Shown: in pieces, positions 23,704-33,522 of the stretch | Layout of the letters: each line of letters opens with the position of its first letter | Numbering within the stretch: position 1 is the stretch's first letter | Source: Pseudomonas sp. GGS8 | GTDB lineage: Bacteria; Pseudomonadota; Gammaproteobacteria; Pseudomonadales; Pseudomonadaceae | Direction: 5' to 3' | Assembly: GCF_024168645.1 (NCBI RefSeq) | Contig: NZ_JALJWF010000001.1 | Coordinates: forward strand, 1,541,001-1,605,000 | DNA length: 64,000 bases | Translations under genes and position numbers: made by a program | The notes under the pieces: generated by a model | The model's database searches: none | Seen by the model: only the letters and a program-made list of their open reading frames with translations | Told to the model about the DNA's origin: nothing

Positions 23704-26048
23704 GCCAACACCAACAAGCCGACCAGAAGCCCGTTCCACGTTACAAGCCCTATAAGGGTGCCGCCGGTGGCTGGGGCGCGCTGGCCAGCGTTGCCCGGGC
23801 CTGGTTGACCAGCGACAACGCGTTGAAAAATCTGCGCATGATGCTCAAGACCAACAAGAACGGCGGGTTCGACTGCCCCGGTTGCGCCTGGGGCGATTCT
23901 CAGGAAGGCGGCATGGTGATGTTCTGCGAGAACGGCGCCAAAGCAGTGAACTGGGAAGCGACTAAACGGCGTGTCGATAGTGCGTTTTTCGCCAAGCACA
24001 GCGTTAGCTCGCTGCTGGAGCAAAGTGATTATTGGCTCGAGTACCAGGGCCGTCTGACCGAGCCGCTGAGCTACGACGCCGAAACGGATCGTTACAAACC
24101 GATCAGCTGGGAAGCCGCCTTCGCCCTGATCGGCAAACACCTGCAAGGGCTGTCGAGTCCGAATCAGGCCGAGTTCTACACCTCGGGCCGCGCCAGCAAC
24201 GAAGCGGCGTTCCTCTATCAATTGTTCGTGCGCGCCTTTGGCACCAATAATTTCCCCGACTGCTCGAACATGTGCCACGAAGCCAGCGGTGTGGCATTGG
24301 CCCAAAGCGTCGGAGTCGGCAAAGGCACTGTGACCTTCGACGATTTCGAACATGCAGATGCAATTTTTGTCTGGGGCCAAAACCCTGGCACCAACCACCC
24401 GCGGATGCTCGAGCCACTGCGTGAAGCGGTGAAACGCGGTGCGCAAGTGGTGTGCATCAACCCGCTGAAAGAGCGCGGCCTGGAACGCTTCCAGCACCCG
24501 CAACACCCGATCGAAATGCTCACCAACGGCGACAAGCCGACCAATACCGCGTACTTCCGTCCGGCATTGGGTGGCGACATGGCGATCATGCGCGGCATGG
24601 CCAAGTTCCTGCTGCAATGGGAGCGCGATGCACAGAAGGCTGGTGAGCCTGCGGTGTTCGATCACGACTTCCTCAATGAACACAGCGTCAACGTTCTGGA
24701 ATACCTCGGCATCGTCGATGACACCCCGTGGGAGCAAATCGTCGAGCAATCCGGCCTGCCCCTGGTGGAAATCGAGCAAGCGGCGCGCATGTACGCCAAA
24801 GGCAAGAACGTGATCATGTGCTGGGCAATGGGCATCACCCAGCATCGCCATTCGGTGGCGACCATTCAGGAAATCGCCAACCTGATGCTGCTGCGCGGCA
24901 ACATCGGCCGGCCGGGGGCCGGTCTGTGCCCGGTGCGCGGCCACAGTAACGTGCAGGGCGACCGGACGATGGGCATCAACGAACGTCCGCCGGCGGCGTT
25001 CCTCGACTCCCTGGAGCGGCGCTTCCAGTTCAAGGTGCCGCGCGAAAATGGCCACAACGTGGTCGAGGCGATTCACGCCATGGCCGAAGGCCGTTCGAAA
25101 GTCTTCATCGGCCTGGGCGGCAACTTCGCCCAAGCCACCCCGGACAGCCCTCGGACCTTCCAGGCCCTGAGCAACTGTGATCTGACCGTGCAAATCAGCA
25201 CCAAGCTCAACCGCAGCCATTTGGCCCACGGTAAAGACGCGCTGATCCTGCCGTGCCTGGGCCGTACCGATATCGATATCCAGACCGAAGGCGCCCAAGC
25301 GGTGACCGTGGAAGACTCCTTCAGCATGGTCCACGCCTCCAACGGTCAGTTGCAGCCGTTGTCGAACCTGATGCGCTCGGAGCCTGCAATCATCGCCGGT
25401 ATCGCCGCCGCGACCCTGGGCAGCAAACCGGTGGACTGGAACTGGCTGGTGGCCGATTACAGCCGTATCCGCGACCTGATCGCCGACACCATCCCGGGCT
25501 TTCGGGACTTCAACGAGAGAGTCCAGAACCCTGGCGGTTTCTACCTGGGCAGCAGTGCCGGCGCACGCCGATGGAATACCCCATCGGGTCGGGCCAATTT
25601 CCGTCCGAACATCCTGCCCAAAGACCTGGTGCACGAACGCACCCGCGCCACCGGCGTACTGCCAGACTTGATCATGCAGTCGATGCGCTCCCATGATCAG
25701 TACAACACCACCATTTATGGTCTTGATGATCGTTATCGCGGGGTGAAAGGTCAGCGGGATGTGTTGTTCGTCAATGAAGCCGACATCATTCGCCTGGGGT
25801 TAAAACCAGGGCAGAAGGCTGACATCGTATCGATCTGGGATGATGGCCGTGAGCGGCGGGTGAAGGGCTTTACCCTGCTGGCGTTTGATATTCCTGCCGG
25901 GCAAGCGGCCGCTTACTATCCGGAAGTGAACCCGCTGGTGCCGCTGGAAAGCACCGGGGATGGCAGCCATACGCCGACATCGAAGTTTGTGGCGATCCGG
26001 CTGGAAGCGGCGAGTGAGACCGGGTTGATCATGGCCAAGTCAGCTTGA
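23700..26048 (+). CDS. FdhF/YdeP family molybdopterin oxidoreductase
   Basis: A 782-residue bis-MGD-type enzyme starting with GTG inside the fdhD stop. Seen: GFDCPGCAWGDSQ near residue 60 (two Cys, fewer than a full 4Fe-4S motif), TSGRASNEAAFLYQ, IFVWGQNPGTNHPR, GQGRAG-like ICRGNIGRPGAGLCPVRG and HSNVQGDRTMG, and a C-terminal aspartate-decarboxylase-like barrel (NEADIIRLGLKPGQKADIVS). The YdeP branch is linked to acid resistance in E. coli; formate is not proven as a substrate. The coupling to fdhD supports a sulfurated Mo site. Confidence 0.9.
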   Translation: MSQHQQADQKPVPRYKPYKGAAGGWGALASVARAWLTSDNALKNLRMMLKTNKNGGFDCPGCAWGDSQEGGMVMFCENGAKAVNWEATKRRVDSAFFAKHSVSSLLEQSDYWLEYQGRLTEPLSYDAETDRYKPISWEAAFALIGKHLQGLSSPNQAEFYTSGRASNEAAFLYQLFVRAFGTNNFPDCSNMCHEASGVALAQSVGVGKGTVTFDDFEHADAIFVWGQNPGTNHPRMLEPLREAVKRGAQVVCINPLKERGLERFQHPQHPIEMLTNGDKPTNTAYFRPALGGDMAIMRGMAKFLLQWERDAQKAGEPAVFDHDFLNEHSVNVLEYLGIVDDTPWEQIVEQSGLPLVEIEQAARMYAKGKNVIMCWAMGITQHRHSVATIQEIANLMLLRGNIGRPGAGLCPVRGHSNVQGDRTMGINERPPAAFLDSLERRFQFKVPRENGHNVVEAIHAMAEGRSKVFIGLGGNFAQATPDSPRTFQALSNCDLTVQISTKLNRSHLAHGKDALILPCLGRTDIDIQTEGAQAVTVEDSFSMVHASNGQLQPLSNLMRSEPAIIAGIAAATLGSKPVDWNWLVADYSRIRDLIADTIPGFRDFNERVQNPGGFYLGSSAGARRWNTPSGRANFRPNILPKDLVHERTRATGVLPDLIMQSMRSHDQYNTTIYGLDDRYRGVKGQRDVLFVNEADIIRLGLKPGQKADIVSIWDDGRERRVKGFTLLAFDIPAGQAAAYYPEVNPLVPLESTGDGSHTPTSKFVAIRLEAASETGLIMAKSA

Positions 26049-26112
26049 CGCAGCGATGGCGGTAGCCCACTCAACAAATTCTTCCGATTCGTACTTTCCA
26101 ATCGCCCACAAA

Positions 26113-26142
26113 AAAGGCCGTTTTCCTATGAAAACGGCCTTT
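26113..26142 (+). terminator. Terminator of the fdhD-oxidoreductase operon
   Basis: AAAGGCCGTTTTC pairs perfectly with GAAAACGGCCTTT around a four-base loop, 65 bases after the stop. The following 150 bases up to 26297 are AT-richer and should hold the glycine-zipper gene promoter; nothing else was recognised there. Confidence 0.75.
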
Positions 26143-26297
26143 GATAAGTAGCTAAAGACCGGTGAAAAATACTTAAGTTCCGCCCAAAAAACAGTAACTT
26201 ATAGAAATGTGCTCAAGTCGTGTTACTCGTCGGATTTCTATTGTCACAACCATGACACAGCCTCAGGATCGCGCCGTCATCCCCTTGAGGTTCCTCT

Positions 26298-26789
26298 ATG
26301 AAGTTCTCCTCGATTCTCTTGTTGTCCCTTGGCCTGGTCAGTGGCTTCGCGTCTGCTGGCGGCACCACCGAAGCAGGTGTGGGCGGCGCATTGGGCGGGG
26401 TTCTGGGCTCGGTCGTCGGTCAATCGCTAGGCGGCAGTACAGGTTCAACCATTGGCGCGGCCCTGGGCGGCGCGGGTGGTAGCGCAGTTGGCGCAGACAG
26501 ACGCAGCCGTGGCGAAGCCGCCATTGGCGGTGCGTTGGGCGCCGCTGGCGGTAACGTGGTCGGCCGCAGCATGGGCGGCACCACCGGTAGCCTGATCGGC
26601 TCCGCAGCAGGCGGCGGCCTCGGTGGCGCGCTGGGTAATCACATGGGCAACAGTAGCAATGACGACGATGATCGTCGTTCCTATCGTCGTGGTTATGATG
26701 ACGATGATCGTCGCTACTACCGTGACGACCATCCGGGTCGTGGCCATGCCTACGGCCATCGCAAGCATCACCATCGCTATCGCGACTGA
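26298..26789 (+). CDS. Secreted glycine-zipper protein with Asp/Arg/His-rich tail
   Basis: 163 residues. A signal peptide (MKFSSILLLSLGLVSGFASA) is followed by a long glycine-zipper region of GG/GA repeats (GGALGGVLGSVVGQSLGG and similar, about residues 27-118) and a charged tail of DDDDRRSYRR repeats ending HRKHHHRYRD. Glycine-zipper segments insert into or span membranes in outer-membrane proteins of the 17-kDa/SlyB type; no lipobox is present here. The tail may bind metals (inference). Bracketed by terminators, so a single-gene unit. Confidence 0.8.
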   Translation: MKFSSILLLSLGLVSGFASAGGTTEAGVGGALGGVLGSVVGQSLGGSTGSTIGAALGGAGGSAVGADRRSRGEAAIGGALGAAGGNVVGRSMGGTTGSLIGSAAGGGLGGALGNHMGNSSNDDDDRRSYRRGYDDDDRRYYRDDHPGRGHAYGHRKHHHRYRD

Positions 26790-26820
26790 GGCTTGAATCG
26801 CCTCGCTTGCCGGTAGATCA

Positions 26821-26853
26821 AAAAATCGCAACCTTCGGGTTGCGATTTTTTTT
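26821..26853. terminator. Strong UUCG-loop terminator between convergent genes
   Basis: AAAAATCGCAACC (26821-26833), tetraloop TTCG, GGTTGCGATTTTT (26838-26850) and further T. It serves the glycine-zipper gene on plus and, by symmetry, the thioesterase gene on minus. Confidence 0.85.
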
Positions 26854-26858
26854 GCCCT

Positions 26859-27290
26859 TCAAACCAACAACGCTTCCAATGCCCCGCGCAACCTCGCAGG
26901 AATCGCCACCGGCTGATTCGACACCCGATCTACAAACACATGCACGAAACGCCCCGCCGCGCAGGCTTCGTCTTCGCCAGCTTTGAACACCGCCAGCTCG
27001 TATTGCACCGAGCTGTTGCCCAACTTGCCGACCCGCAGACCAATCTCGATCCGGTCCGGGAAGGCGATAGACGCGAAATAATCACAGGCCGAACTCACCA
27101 CAAAACCCACCACCTCACCGTCATGGATATCCAGACCGCCGACTTCGATCAGGTAGGTGTTCACCGCCGTATCGAAAAAACTGTAGTAGGTGACATTGTT
27201 GACGTGACCGTAGGCGTCATTGTCGTGCCAGCGGGTGGTAATGGGCTGGAAATGGGGGTAGTCGGTGCGGTGGGGCATCGAGTTGGACAT
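26859..27290 (-). CDS. Acyl-CoA thioesterase (4-hydroxybenzoyl-CoA thioesterase-like hotdog fold)
   Basis: A 143-residue hotdog protein. [22 protein letters not shown] is the 4HBT signature with the catalytic Asp. The start at 27290 ([11 protein letters not shown]) is chosen because upstream frame is basic and unlike the family; CAGGAA lies before it. It is 74 bases downstream of, and co-oriented with, the hydroxyacyl-CoA dehydrogenase gene, consistent with trimming of acyl-CoA or carnitine-CoA intermediates (inference). Confidence 0.88.
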   Translation of the reverse strand: MSNSMPHRTDYPHFQPITTRWHDNDAYGHVNNVTYYSFFDTAVNTYLIEVGGLDIHDGEVVGFVVSSACDYFASIAFPDRIEIGLRVGKLGNSSVQYELAVFKAGEDEACAAGRFVHVFVDRVSNQPVAIPARLRGALEALLV

Positions 27291-27364
27291 CAGCGTCGGT
27301 TCCTGGAGTTGGATGGCCAGTTTAAGGTGAAACTGCGAAGGTGCCGTCACAGGCACTACCTGAA

Positions 27365-28597
27365 TCACATGTCGGCAAACCCTCTGCCCTGCGCCGCCAA
27401 CTCCCCAATCAACCGCGCCGGGGCCCAGTGATCCCCCTGCTTGGTCTCAAGCTGCAATAACCGCAGATGAATATCCGCCAACCCTTGCTGATCCGCCCAG
27501 GCCATCGGCCCGCCCTTGTCCGCCGGGAAACCATAACCGTTGAGGTACACCAGATCGATGTCGTGCGCCGACGCCGCAATGCCTTCCTGAAGGATCTTCG
27601 CCCCTTCGTTGACCAGCGCCAGCAAACAGCGCTCCAGAACCTCTTCAGGGCCAATTTCGCGACGCTGGAACCCCAACCCTTCGCTGATTTCCAGCACCAG
27701 TGCATCGACTTCCACATCGTGCTCAGCCTGACGACTGCCCGGTTCGTAGTGGTAATACCCGTCGCCACTCTTCTGACCGAAACGCCCGCACTCGCACAAA
27801 CGATTGTCCACCTGAACCTCCGGCGCATCCTGGCCTCTGCCAGCCAGTTCCCGCGCGCGCCATTCCAGGTCGATACCAACCACGTCGTACATGCGGAACG
27901 GCCCCATGGCGAAACCAAAACCTTGCAGCGCCGCATCCACCTGATAAGGCAACGCCCCCTCCAGCAGCATCTTGCGCGCTTCGAGCACGTACGGATGCAG
28001 CATGCGGTTGCCAATGAAACCGTGGCAGTTGCCCGCGACCACGCTGACCTTGCCCATGCGCTGACCCAGTGCCAGGGCTGCATCAAGCACCGTCGGTGCC
28101 GTCTTGGCACCGCGTACGATCTCCAGCAATTTCATGATGTGCGCCGGGCTGAAGAAGTGCAGGCCCAGAACCAGCTGCGGGCGGCGAGTGGCGGCGGCGA
28201 TGGCGATGGCGTCGATATCCAGCGCCGAAGTATTGCTGGCCAGAATCGCTTCAGGTTTGAGCAGGCCGTCGAGTTCGCGGAAGATTTTCTGCTTCAGCTC
28301 GAGGTTTTCGTAGACCGCTTCGATAACCAGATCAACATCACGGATCGCTGCGTAATCGGCAGCCGCCGTCACCCGAGCAACGCACGCATCCGCCTCGGCC
28401 TGATCGATCCGCCCCTGACGCATGTTATGGGCGTAAGTATCAGCCACGCTGGTCAGCGCCTGCTCAAGCATCTGTGGATTGTTATCGACCCACTGCACCG
28501 GCACCCCGGCACTGGCCAGGCACATGACAATGCCACGGCCCATGGTGCCCGCACCAATCACAGCGGCACGCTGAATATCGAACGATGTCTGGCTCAT
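27365..28597 (-). CDS. 3-hydroxyacyl-CoA dehydrogenase
   Basis: A 410-residue NAD-dependent dehydrogenase. [18 protein letters not shown] is the Rossmann motif, [10 protein letters not shown] and [17 protein letters not shown] form the catalytic region, and two C-terminal 3HCDH domains follow (about residues 190-285 and 300-400). It is a stand-alone form without the enoyl-CoA hydratase half of FadB. It oxidises 3-hydroxyacyl-CoA to 3-ketoacyl-CoA in beta-oxidation or a related side path. The thioesterase downstream is probably co-transcribed. Confidence 0.92.
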   Translation of the reverse strand: MSQTSFDIQRAAVIGAGTMGRGIVMCLASAGVPVQWVDNNPQMLEQALTSVADTYAHNMRQGRIDQAEADACVARVTAAADYAAIRDVDLVIEAVYENLELKQKIFRELDGLLKPEAILASNTSALDIDAIAIAAATRRPQLVLGLHFFSPAHIMKLLEIVRGAKTAPTVLDAALALGQRMGKVSVVAGNCHGFIGNRMLHPYVLEARKMLLEGALPYQVDAALQGFGFAMGPFRMYDVVGIDLEWRARELAGRGQDAPEVQVDNRLCECGRFGQKSGDGYYHYEPGSRQAEHDVEVDALVLEISEGLGFQRREIGPEEVLERCLLALVNEGAKILQEGIAASAHDIDLVYLNGYGFPADKGGPMAWADQQGLADIHLRLLQLETKQGDHWAPARLIGELAAQGRGFADM

Positions 28598-28729
28598 GGT
28601 TATTCTCTTGTTGGCGATCCAAAGACAGTCCTCACCATAGTCAGCCGATGCATGTTTTTGAAGTTTATTCCTGTGATGGGCGACATTCAGCGGATGGATT
28701 GCCTCGAAACACCGACGCCCTCTGTAGGC

Positions 28730-30658
28730 TTAGAGGTTCGCCTCAGCCCACGTCCGGACGTCGGCATACGGATAATCCTCCAGCGCCGCAAACCCCGGAA
28801 TCGACCGCGCCTTGAGCTTGGTAAACAGCGGCACGCTGATCCCGCACAAAAACCGCGTCACACGCTCCGCCGATGGAACACTCCCCGTATGCTGCTGGTG
28901 CCTGTGGATAAAATCACCGCACAGCGCCTCGAAATTTTTATCCACAAGCGCCGGCAATTCCGGTGGTTCGGGTAGCCGCGCTACGTGGCCGTGACACACC
29001 GAGCAATGCCCGCACTGCTGTGGCGCGTTTTCGTCGCCGAAGTACTCGGCCAGGCGATAGCCCAGGCAGTGCTCGGTGGCGAACAGATCCAGCATGGCGT
29101 GAATCCGCGAGATCTCGGTACGTTCGTGCTGGGTGAAGTAGGCATGCAATTCGGCACTCAAGGCCTGAGAGTCAAAGTCGGCTTGCAGCAGGCTATAGAC
29201 CTCGGTCATCTGCTTGCTTTCAAGCTCCACCCAGCCCTTTTCCTGGAAGTAATCCAGCGCCTTGACCACCCGACTGCGCTCGGCGCAATGCTGCTGATAC
29301 AGTGCGTCGAAATTCACCGTGGCCCAGGTCCGGGCGCGGCTGGAGGTCTGGATGATCGCCGAGACGAAGTCCCTGCGCTCACCCTCGAAACGGGCCAGCA
29401 ACGCTTCCGGCTCCTGCAAATACTTGAAGCGGTATTCGGCGTAATAGGCATAGCGCGGCGCGATCAGCCCACGCAACTCTAGCTGTACCAGCAGGGTCTT
29501 GAGCGGTAACTGGCGGATGTTGCTCTGATCGGCCAACGGCCCCAGCAGAAACTCCCACTGCCCTTCGGGCGCGGCGGCTTGCAACTCGTCGAGCACACAA
29601 CGAATGCCGTCCCGCTCCGGCGTGTCGCCGTAGACGAAGTTCTCCAGCACGTTGAGGCTGTCGCGGTTGGCCAGCACCAGGCAATCGGACGGCTGCCCGT
29701 CACGCCCGGCTCGGCCGATTTCCTGGCTGTAGTTTTCGATGGATTTTGGCAGGTCGAAATGCACCACGTTGCGGATATCGCTTTTATCGATGCCCATGCC
29801 GAAGGCAATCGTGGCGACGATGCAATTGGACTGCCCGCCCATGAACCGGCGCTGAATCGCTTCCCGTTGCTCGTGGGGCAAACCGGCGTGATAGGCCTCG
29901 GCCTGTATGCCGTTGCGCCCCAAGTGTTCGGCGATGTGCTCAGCGGTTTTCTGCAGGGTGACGTAGACGATGCTTGGCTGGCCGGGACGCTGGCTCATCC
30001 ACTCGACCAGGCGGCGGCGCTTGTCCTGGCCACGCACCGGTTCCACCAACAGATTGAGATTGGGCCGGTAGAAACCGGTGGTCACCACATCCTCAGGCGC
30101 AATGGCGAACCTGGCCTCCATGTCGGCGATCACCTTGGGTGTCGCGGTGGCGGTCAGCAACAGCGCTTGAGGGATGTTGAACTGGCGCTGATAGTCCGGC
30201 AGCTTGAGGTAGTCGGGGCGGAAGTTGTGACCCCACTCGGAGATGCAGTGGGCCTCGTCCACCACCAACAGCGAGATCGGCACCTGCTGCAGAAAATGGC
30301 GAAAGCGCTCGTTCTTCAGGCGCTCCACGGAAATCATCAGAATTTTCAATTCGCCGGACTTTGCCCGGGCCATCACATCGCTGGCGTCATCGCGACTCTG
30401 AGCCGAATCGATACTGCCCGCCGCGATGCCGTGGCGTTGCAAAAACGCCAACTGATCCTGCATCAACGCCAGCAACGGCGAGACCACCAGCGTCAGGTGC
30501 GGCAGCAAGATAGCCGGTAACTGATAGCACAGGGATTTGCCCGAGCCGGTAGGGAAAATCGCCGCCGCCGAGCGCCCGGCCAACACCGCGCTGATCGCCG
30601 CCTCCTGGCCGGGTCGAAACTGTGGATAACCGAAAACCTGTTCCAGGGTGTTGTGCAT
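28730..30658 (-). CDS. recQ: ATP-dependent DNA helicase, RecQ family
   Basis: 642 residues. SF2 motifs: FPTGSGKSLCYQLP (I), VVDEAHCISEWGHNF (II and aromatic loop), LLTATATP (III), CIVATIAFGMGIDK (V) and IGRAGRDGQPSD (VI). The zinc site follows as CLGYRLAEYF...CGHCSVC. The segment after it is short and does not show a recognisable HRDC domain, so this is the truncated-tail RecQ form seen in Pseudomonas. Roles in recombination and fork repair are family knowledge. Confidence 0.92.
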   Translation of the reverse strand: MHNTLEQVFGYPQFRPGQEAAISAVLAGRSAAAIFPTGSGKSLCYQLPAILLPHLTLVVSPLLALMQDQLAFLQRHGIAAGSIDSAQSRDDASDVMARAKSGELKILMISVERLKNERFRHFLQQVPISLLVVDEAHCISEWGHNFRPDYLKLPDYQRQFNIPQALLLTATATPKVIADMEARFAIAPEDVVTTGFYRPNLNLLVEPVRGQDKRRRLVEWMSQRPGQPSIVYVTLQKTAEHIAEHLGRNGIQAEAYHAGLPHEQREAIQRRFMGGQSNCIVATIAFGMGIDKSDIRNVVHFDLPKSIENYSQEIGRAGRDGQPSDCLVLANRDSLNVLENFVYGDTPERDGIRCVLDELQAAAPEGQWEFLLGPLADQSNIRQLPLKTLLVQLELRGLIAPRYAYYAEYRFKYLQEPEALLARFEGERRDFVSAIIQTSSRARTWATVNFDALYQQHCAERSRVVKALDYFQEKGWVELESKQMTEVYSLLQADFDSQALSAELHAYFTQHERTEISRIHAMLDLFATEHCLGYRLAEYFGDENAPQQCGHCSVCHGHVARLPEPPELPALVDKNFEALCGDFIHRHQQHTGSVPSAERVTRFLCGISVPLFTKLKARSIPGFAALEDYPYADVRTWAEANL

Positions 30659-30924
30659 AAGCTGTCACTCCGTTGACCGCTGCGAAGCCCAAAGCCTAGC
30701 CGGCGAACGCAGCGAGTCGAGAAAAGGTCGGGGGCAAAAACGATACGGGATGATACAGCGTCAACCCATCGATTCCTTCGCCACAGATTGAAACAAACGA
30801 GGCACTTTGCCCCCTGACATCAGTCCCCTGTCAGCCGGTAAGGTTCACCCCGAGAAAAACCATTATCCGCGAAGTTTTCATCAAGGCAGGACGCCTGCAC
30901 GCGGATCCTTATGAAGGAACAATC

Positions 30925-31056
30925 ATGCCCAACACTCTGTTTTTTCCAATCGCCCTTGTCTTGGCATCCCTGCTGCTGAGCGGGTGCATGAAGCTCCCTG
31001 ACGAACCTCCCCTCCTCGCTGCCCCCACAATGCTGGGCGGCGCCTCACAGACTTAG
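30925..31056 (+). CDS. Tiny lipoprotein (43 residues)
   Basis: Starts MPNTLFFPIALVLASLLLSG and continues with the lipidation cysteine at residue 21 (LLLSGC); the mature part of 23 residues is MKLPDEPPLLAAPTMLGGAS plus QT. An AAGGAAC ribosome-binding site precedes the ATG by about five bases. The lipobox is canonical, making this a credible secreted peptide of the entericidin-like size class. Its TAG stop overlaps the stop of the convergent gene at 31053. Confidence 0.6.
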   Translation: MPNTLFFPIALVLASLLLSGCMKLPDEPPLLAAPTMLGGASQT

Positions 31057-31583
31057 TCATCGATCGACTGACGTCGGGTGGAGGGCACCAATACCGCCAC
31101 CCGCAATTGCTCATCCAGCGCCTGTTCATGAAATACCCGGCTCTTGCTCGCCCACACCGCATAAGCCGGGCTGACTTCCCCCGTAAACGCCGCCGCCAGC
31201 TGACGCAAATCGGCGACGCTACGTACACGAGGACAGAAGAGTTGGTCGTCGCAGTTCTGACTGGCACTGCGATAGGTGATCAGCAACCGATCCCACAACC
31301 CGTCACGCACCTGCCTGACCGACTTGAGCGTCACAACCTGCACGCCCAGTCGCTGTTTCAGACCCTGTTCATCCAGCGCTTCGCTGGCCAGCAGCGCCTT
31401 GCCCACCATCAACACCTCGGCGCGAGATGCGGTGTCGATATCCGCCTGAGTGGTCAGTGCATCCGGCCAACCGGTGCGGTCCATGTTGGCGAAGATCAAC
31501 GGATGGGCGGCATCGGCAGCGCCTGCCATCCGACAGATTCCCGCCCACAGCAAAAAAATCGAGGCCATACGTAGCCACTGCAT
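31053..31583 (-). CDS. Putative exported protein, unknown function
   Basis: 176 residues with a likely signal peptide (MASIFLLWAGICRMAGAADA after MQWLR). The mature part has a Cys pair (NCDDQLFCPRV) suggesting a disulfide in the periplasm, and reads LIFANMDRTGWPDALTTQ and AEVLMVGKALLASE. I do not recognise the family. Single gene, convergent with the tiny lipoprotein; their stop codons overlap by four bases. Confidence 0.65.
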   Translation of the reverse strand: MQWLRMASIFLLWAGICRMAGAADAAHPLIFANMDRTGWPDALTTQADIDTASRAEVLMVGKALLASEALDEQGLKQRLGVQVVTLKSVRQVRDGLWDRLLITYRSASQNCDDQLFCPRVRSVADLRQLAAAFTGEVSPAYAVWASKSRVFHEQALDEQLRVAVLVPSTRRQSIDD

Positions 31584-31888
31584 ACCTAATTCCCTTTAAG
31601 AGTCGACTCAGACACTTCGAAACGTCCTACAAATTCTGACGCGCACCCTCCAGAGGTTGGATGCGTTACGCCTGACAATCCCGTAGGAATATCGACCTCC
31701 AGGAGAAAAGCTTAAAAAATGGTCGAGAGCTGCGTAGGCAAAGGGCGATAACACCGATAAACCCCCTACAAAACCTGTCCACTTGCACCACCTTGCGACG
31801 CCTCGCTGCGGCCCTCTATAGTTTTCGACGCGGCTGAAAACACTGTGTCGGCCCGCCGGAGCGACTTCGTACAGGACACGCCTCAACC

Positions 31889-32176
31889 ATGAACACGTTC
31901 AACCCGTTGACCAACCGCTATCGTCCACTCAAGACCAGCTACAGCGACACCCCGGTGCTGGTCATCGATACCAATGCCAGCCATGGCGACCTGCTCGATG
32001 CCGCCCACCAGCGCCTGCGCGCGGCCAGCGATCTGCTCGAAACACTTTACTGCTTATGTTTCAAACAGGCCGATGTGAAAGACATCCCCAATATCGTCAA
32101 TGCGCTTTATTTATTGACACAAGACGGTTGCGAACTACTTGAAGTTGCAAAACAACAACAAATACATCCAACCTGA
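31889..32176 (+). CDS. Small Pseudomonas protein, DUF3077-like, copy 1
   Basis: 95 residues, MNTFNPLTNRYRPLKTSYSD, then LVIDTNASHGDLLDAAHQRL and YLLTQDGCELLEVAKQQ: an all-helical cytoplasmic protein of a small family I associate with DUF3077/DUF6124 (assignment from memory). It is about 55 percent identical by eye to the gene at 33741. The 302 bases upstream (31584-31888) hold no other gene. It precedes the hydrolase by 96 bases on the same strand. Confidence 0.7.
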   Translation: MNTFNPLTNRYRPLKTSYSDTPVLVIDTNASHGDLLDAAHQRLRAASDLLETLYCLCFKQADVKDIPNIVNALYLLTQDGCELLEVAKQQQIHPT

Positions 32177-32272
32177 AACAACCAAACTACAAACCCCGCA
32201 ACAACCCATTGCTTTATTATTATAACGACCCGCACTAGCCTGCCTGCTCTTACATTAACTAAGGGCAACACC

Positions 32273-33400
32273 ATGACCGTATTAACCATTTTCTTTTGCG
32301 GCACCGGCTCGACAAAATTCGACAGTCAGAACCCAACTTACTGGAACGGTGAGTTGGTCTCGACACTGGCATCCCATCACGGTGGTCGCGAATTTGCCGA
32401 ATGGGTCGTGATCGATGGTCCCGGCACCAGCAACCTGCAAGCTGACGAGCTGTTCACCCAATCCAAGGACTACGGACTGAGCGGTACGCTGTTCGGCAAA
32501 GGCTGGGAAGAGAACGTCCGGCACGCCATCAACATCATCAAAGGCAAGTGCGACTGGGAGCGCGAGAAGCTGACCGAGACTGAATACAACCGACTCAAGG
32601 CTGCCGGCATTCCCATTGAAGACGTAATCGTCGAAGGTTCCTGGATGTGGCGCAAGTACAACTACGGCGACCGCAGCGTGACCCAACAAAAGTTGCAGGA
32701 ACAAATCATCAAGACGTTTCGTAAAGATGGCGTTATCCCCACAAAAGTTAACTTGGTAGGCTGGAGTCGCGGCGGTATCAGTTGCCATATGCTGGCCAAT
32801 GCCATGTTCAAGGACAGCGCACTGAAGAACATCCCGGTGAATATTTTTGCGATTGATCCAGTACCGGGCATCGGCAACTTTCAGGAAGACAAAGTAAAAC
32901 TCAATACCAACGTAAAAGAATATGTCGGTTTCTACGCCCGAGACGAGCGCTCCAAAGGCTTCAGCTGCGTCGTCCCACAAACGGCCACCGGCACCCGAAC
33001 CCACATTTACCCCATGCCCGGCCGCCATGGCACGCTGGTCGGTAACGCCGCAGCAGATGGTGTCAGCGGCCCTAAAGCATTGGCCGAACCAGGCCGCATC
33101 GTCCGCCACTTCGCCGAAGTCTGCCTCCAGCGTTGGGGTGTGCTGCTAAACAAGCCGCTGAACCTGACCCAGGCCGATCTGGATAACCTGCGCAAGGCCA
33201 TGGTCGACAACGAAGCGAAGTACCAGCTGATGCACAAGTATTCCTACACCTACTTCACCGAACTGGATCAAGGCGAACGCTACGTTTCGCTGGGCAGCAA
33301 AGGGGTCAACTTCTCGGCGGTCAAAGGCCCGATCTACACCCCGGCGACCGGGCTGACTACCAGCGCGCTGGATGGTGCGGCGTATCGGCTTATTTGTTGA
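32273..33400 (+). CDS. Alpha/beta hydrolase-like protein with GWSRGG nucleophile elbow (phospholipase-like)
   Basis: 375 residues. The start TVLTIFFCGTGSTKFD resembles the oxyanion/phosphate loop strand of Tle1/DUF2235-type lipases, and KVNLVGWSRGGISCHMLAN at about residues 158-176 is the GxSxG nucleophile elbow in its GxSRGG form. FAIDPVPGIGNF supplies a plausible acid (Asp), and GRHGTLVGNAA a plausible catalytic His. No signal peptide or PAAR/Rhs part. Possible type VI-type phospholipase effector or house-keeping hydrolase; no VgrG or obvious immunity lipoprotein adjoins. It is flanked by the two DUF3077-like genes. Confidence 0.65.
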   Translation: MTVLTIFFCGTGSTKFDSQNPTYWNGELVSTLASHHGGREFAEWVVIDGPGTSNLQADELFTQSKDYGLSGTLFGKGWEENVRHAINIIKGKCDWEREKLTETEYNRLKAAGIPIEDVIVEGSWMWRKYNYGDRSVTQQKLQEQIIKTFRKDGVIPTKVNLVGWSRGGISCHMLANAMFKDSALKNIPVNIFAIDPVPGIGNFQEDKVKLNTNVKEYVGFYARDERSKGFSCVVPQTATGTRTHIYPMPGRHGTLVGNAAADGVSGPKALAEPGRIVRHFAEVCLQRWGVLLNKPLNLTQADLDNLRKAMVDNEAKYQLMHKYSYTYFTELDQGERYVSLGSKGVNFSAVKGPIYTPATGLTTSALDGAAYRLIC

Positions 33401-33522
33401 AAACGATGGCGTATCGGTAGGAACGGCCTATGAAATCTTCATACCGTTCCTACAACAGAAGGCACCTTGTCGCCTATCGCCACCCTGTAGCTCAAATCTA
33501 TAGTTGTGACTGTCGCTGCCAA

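Noticed and set aside
23673..25694. 673-codon open frame antisense to the FdhF/YdeP-type gene
   Set aside because: Same artefact of codon bias; no recognisable domain.
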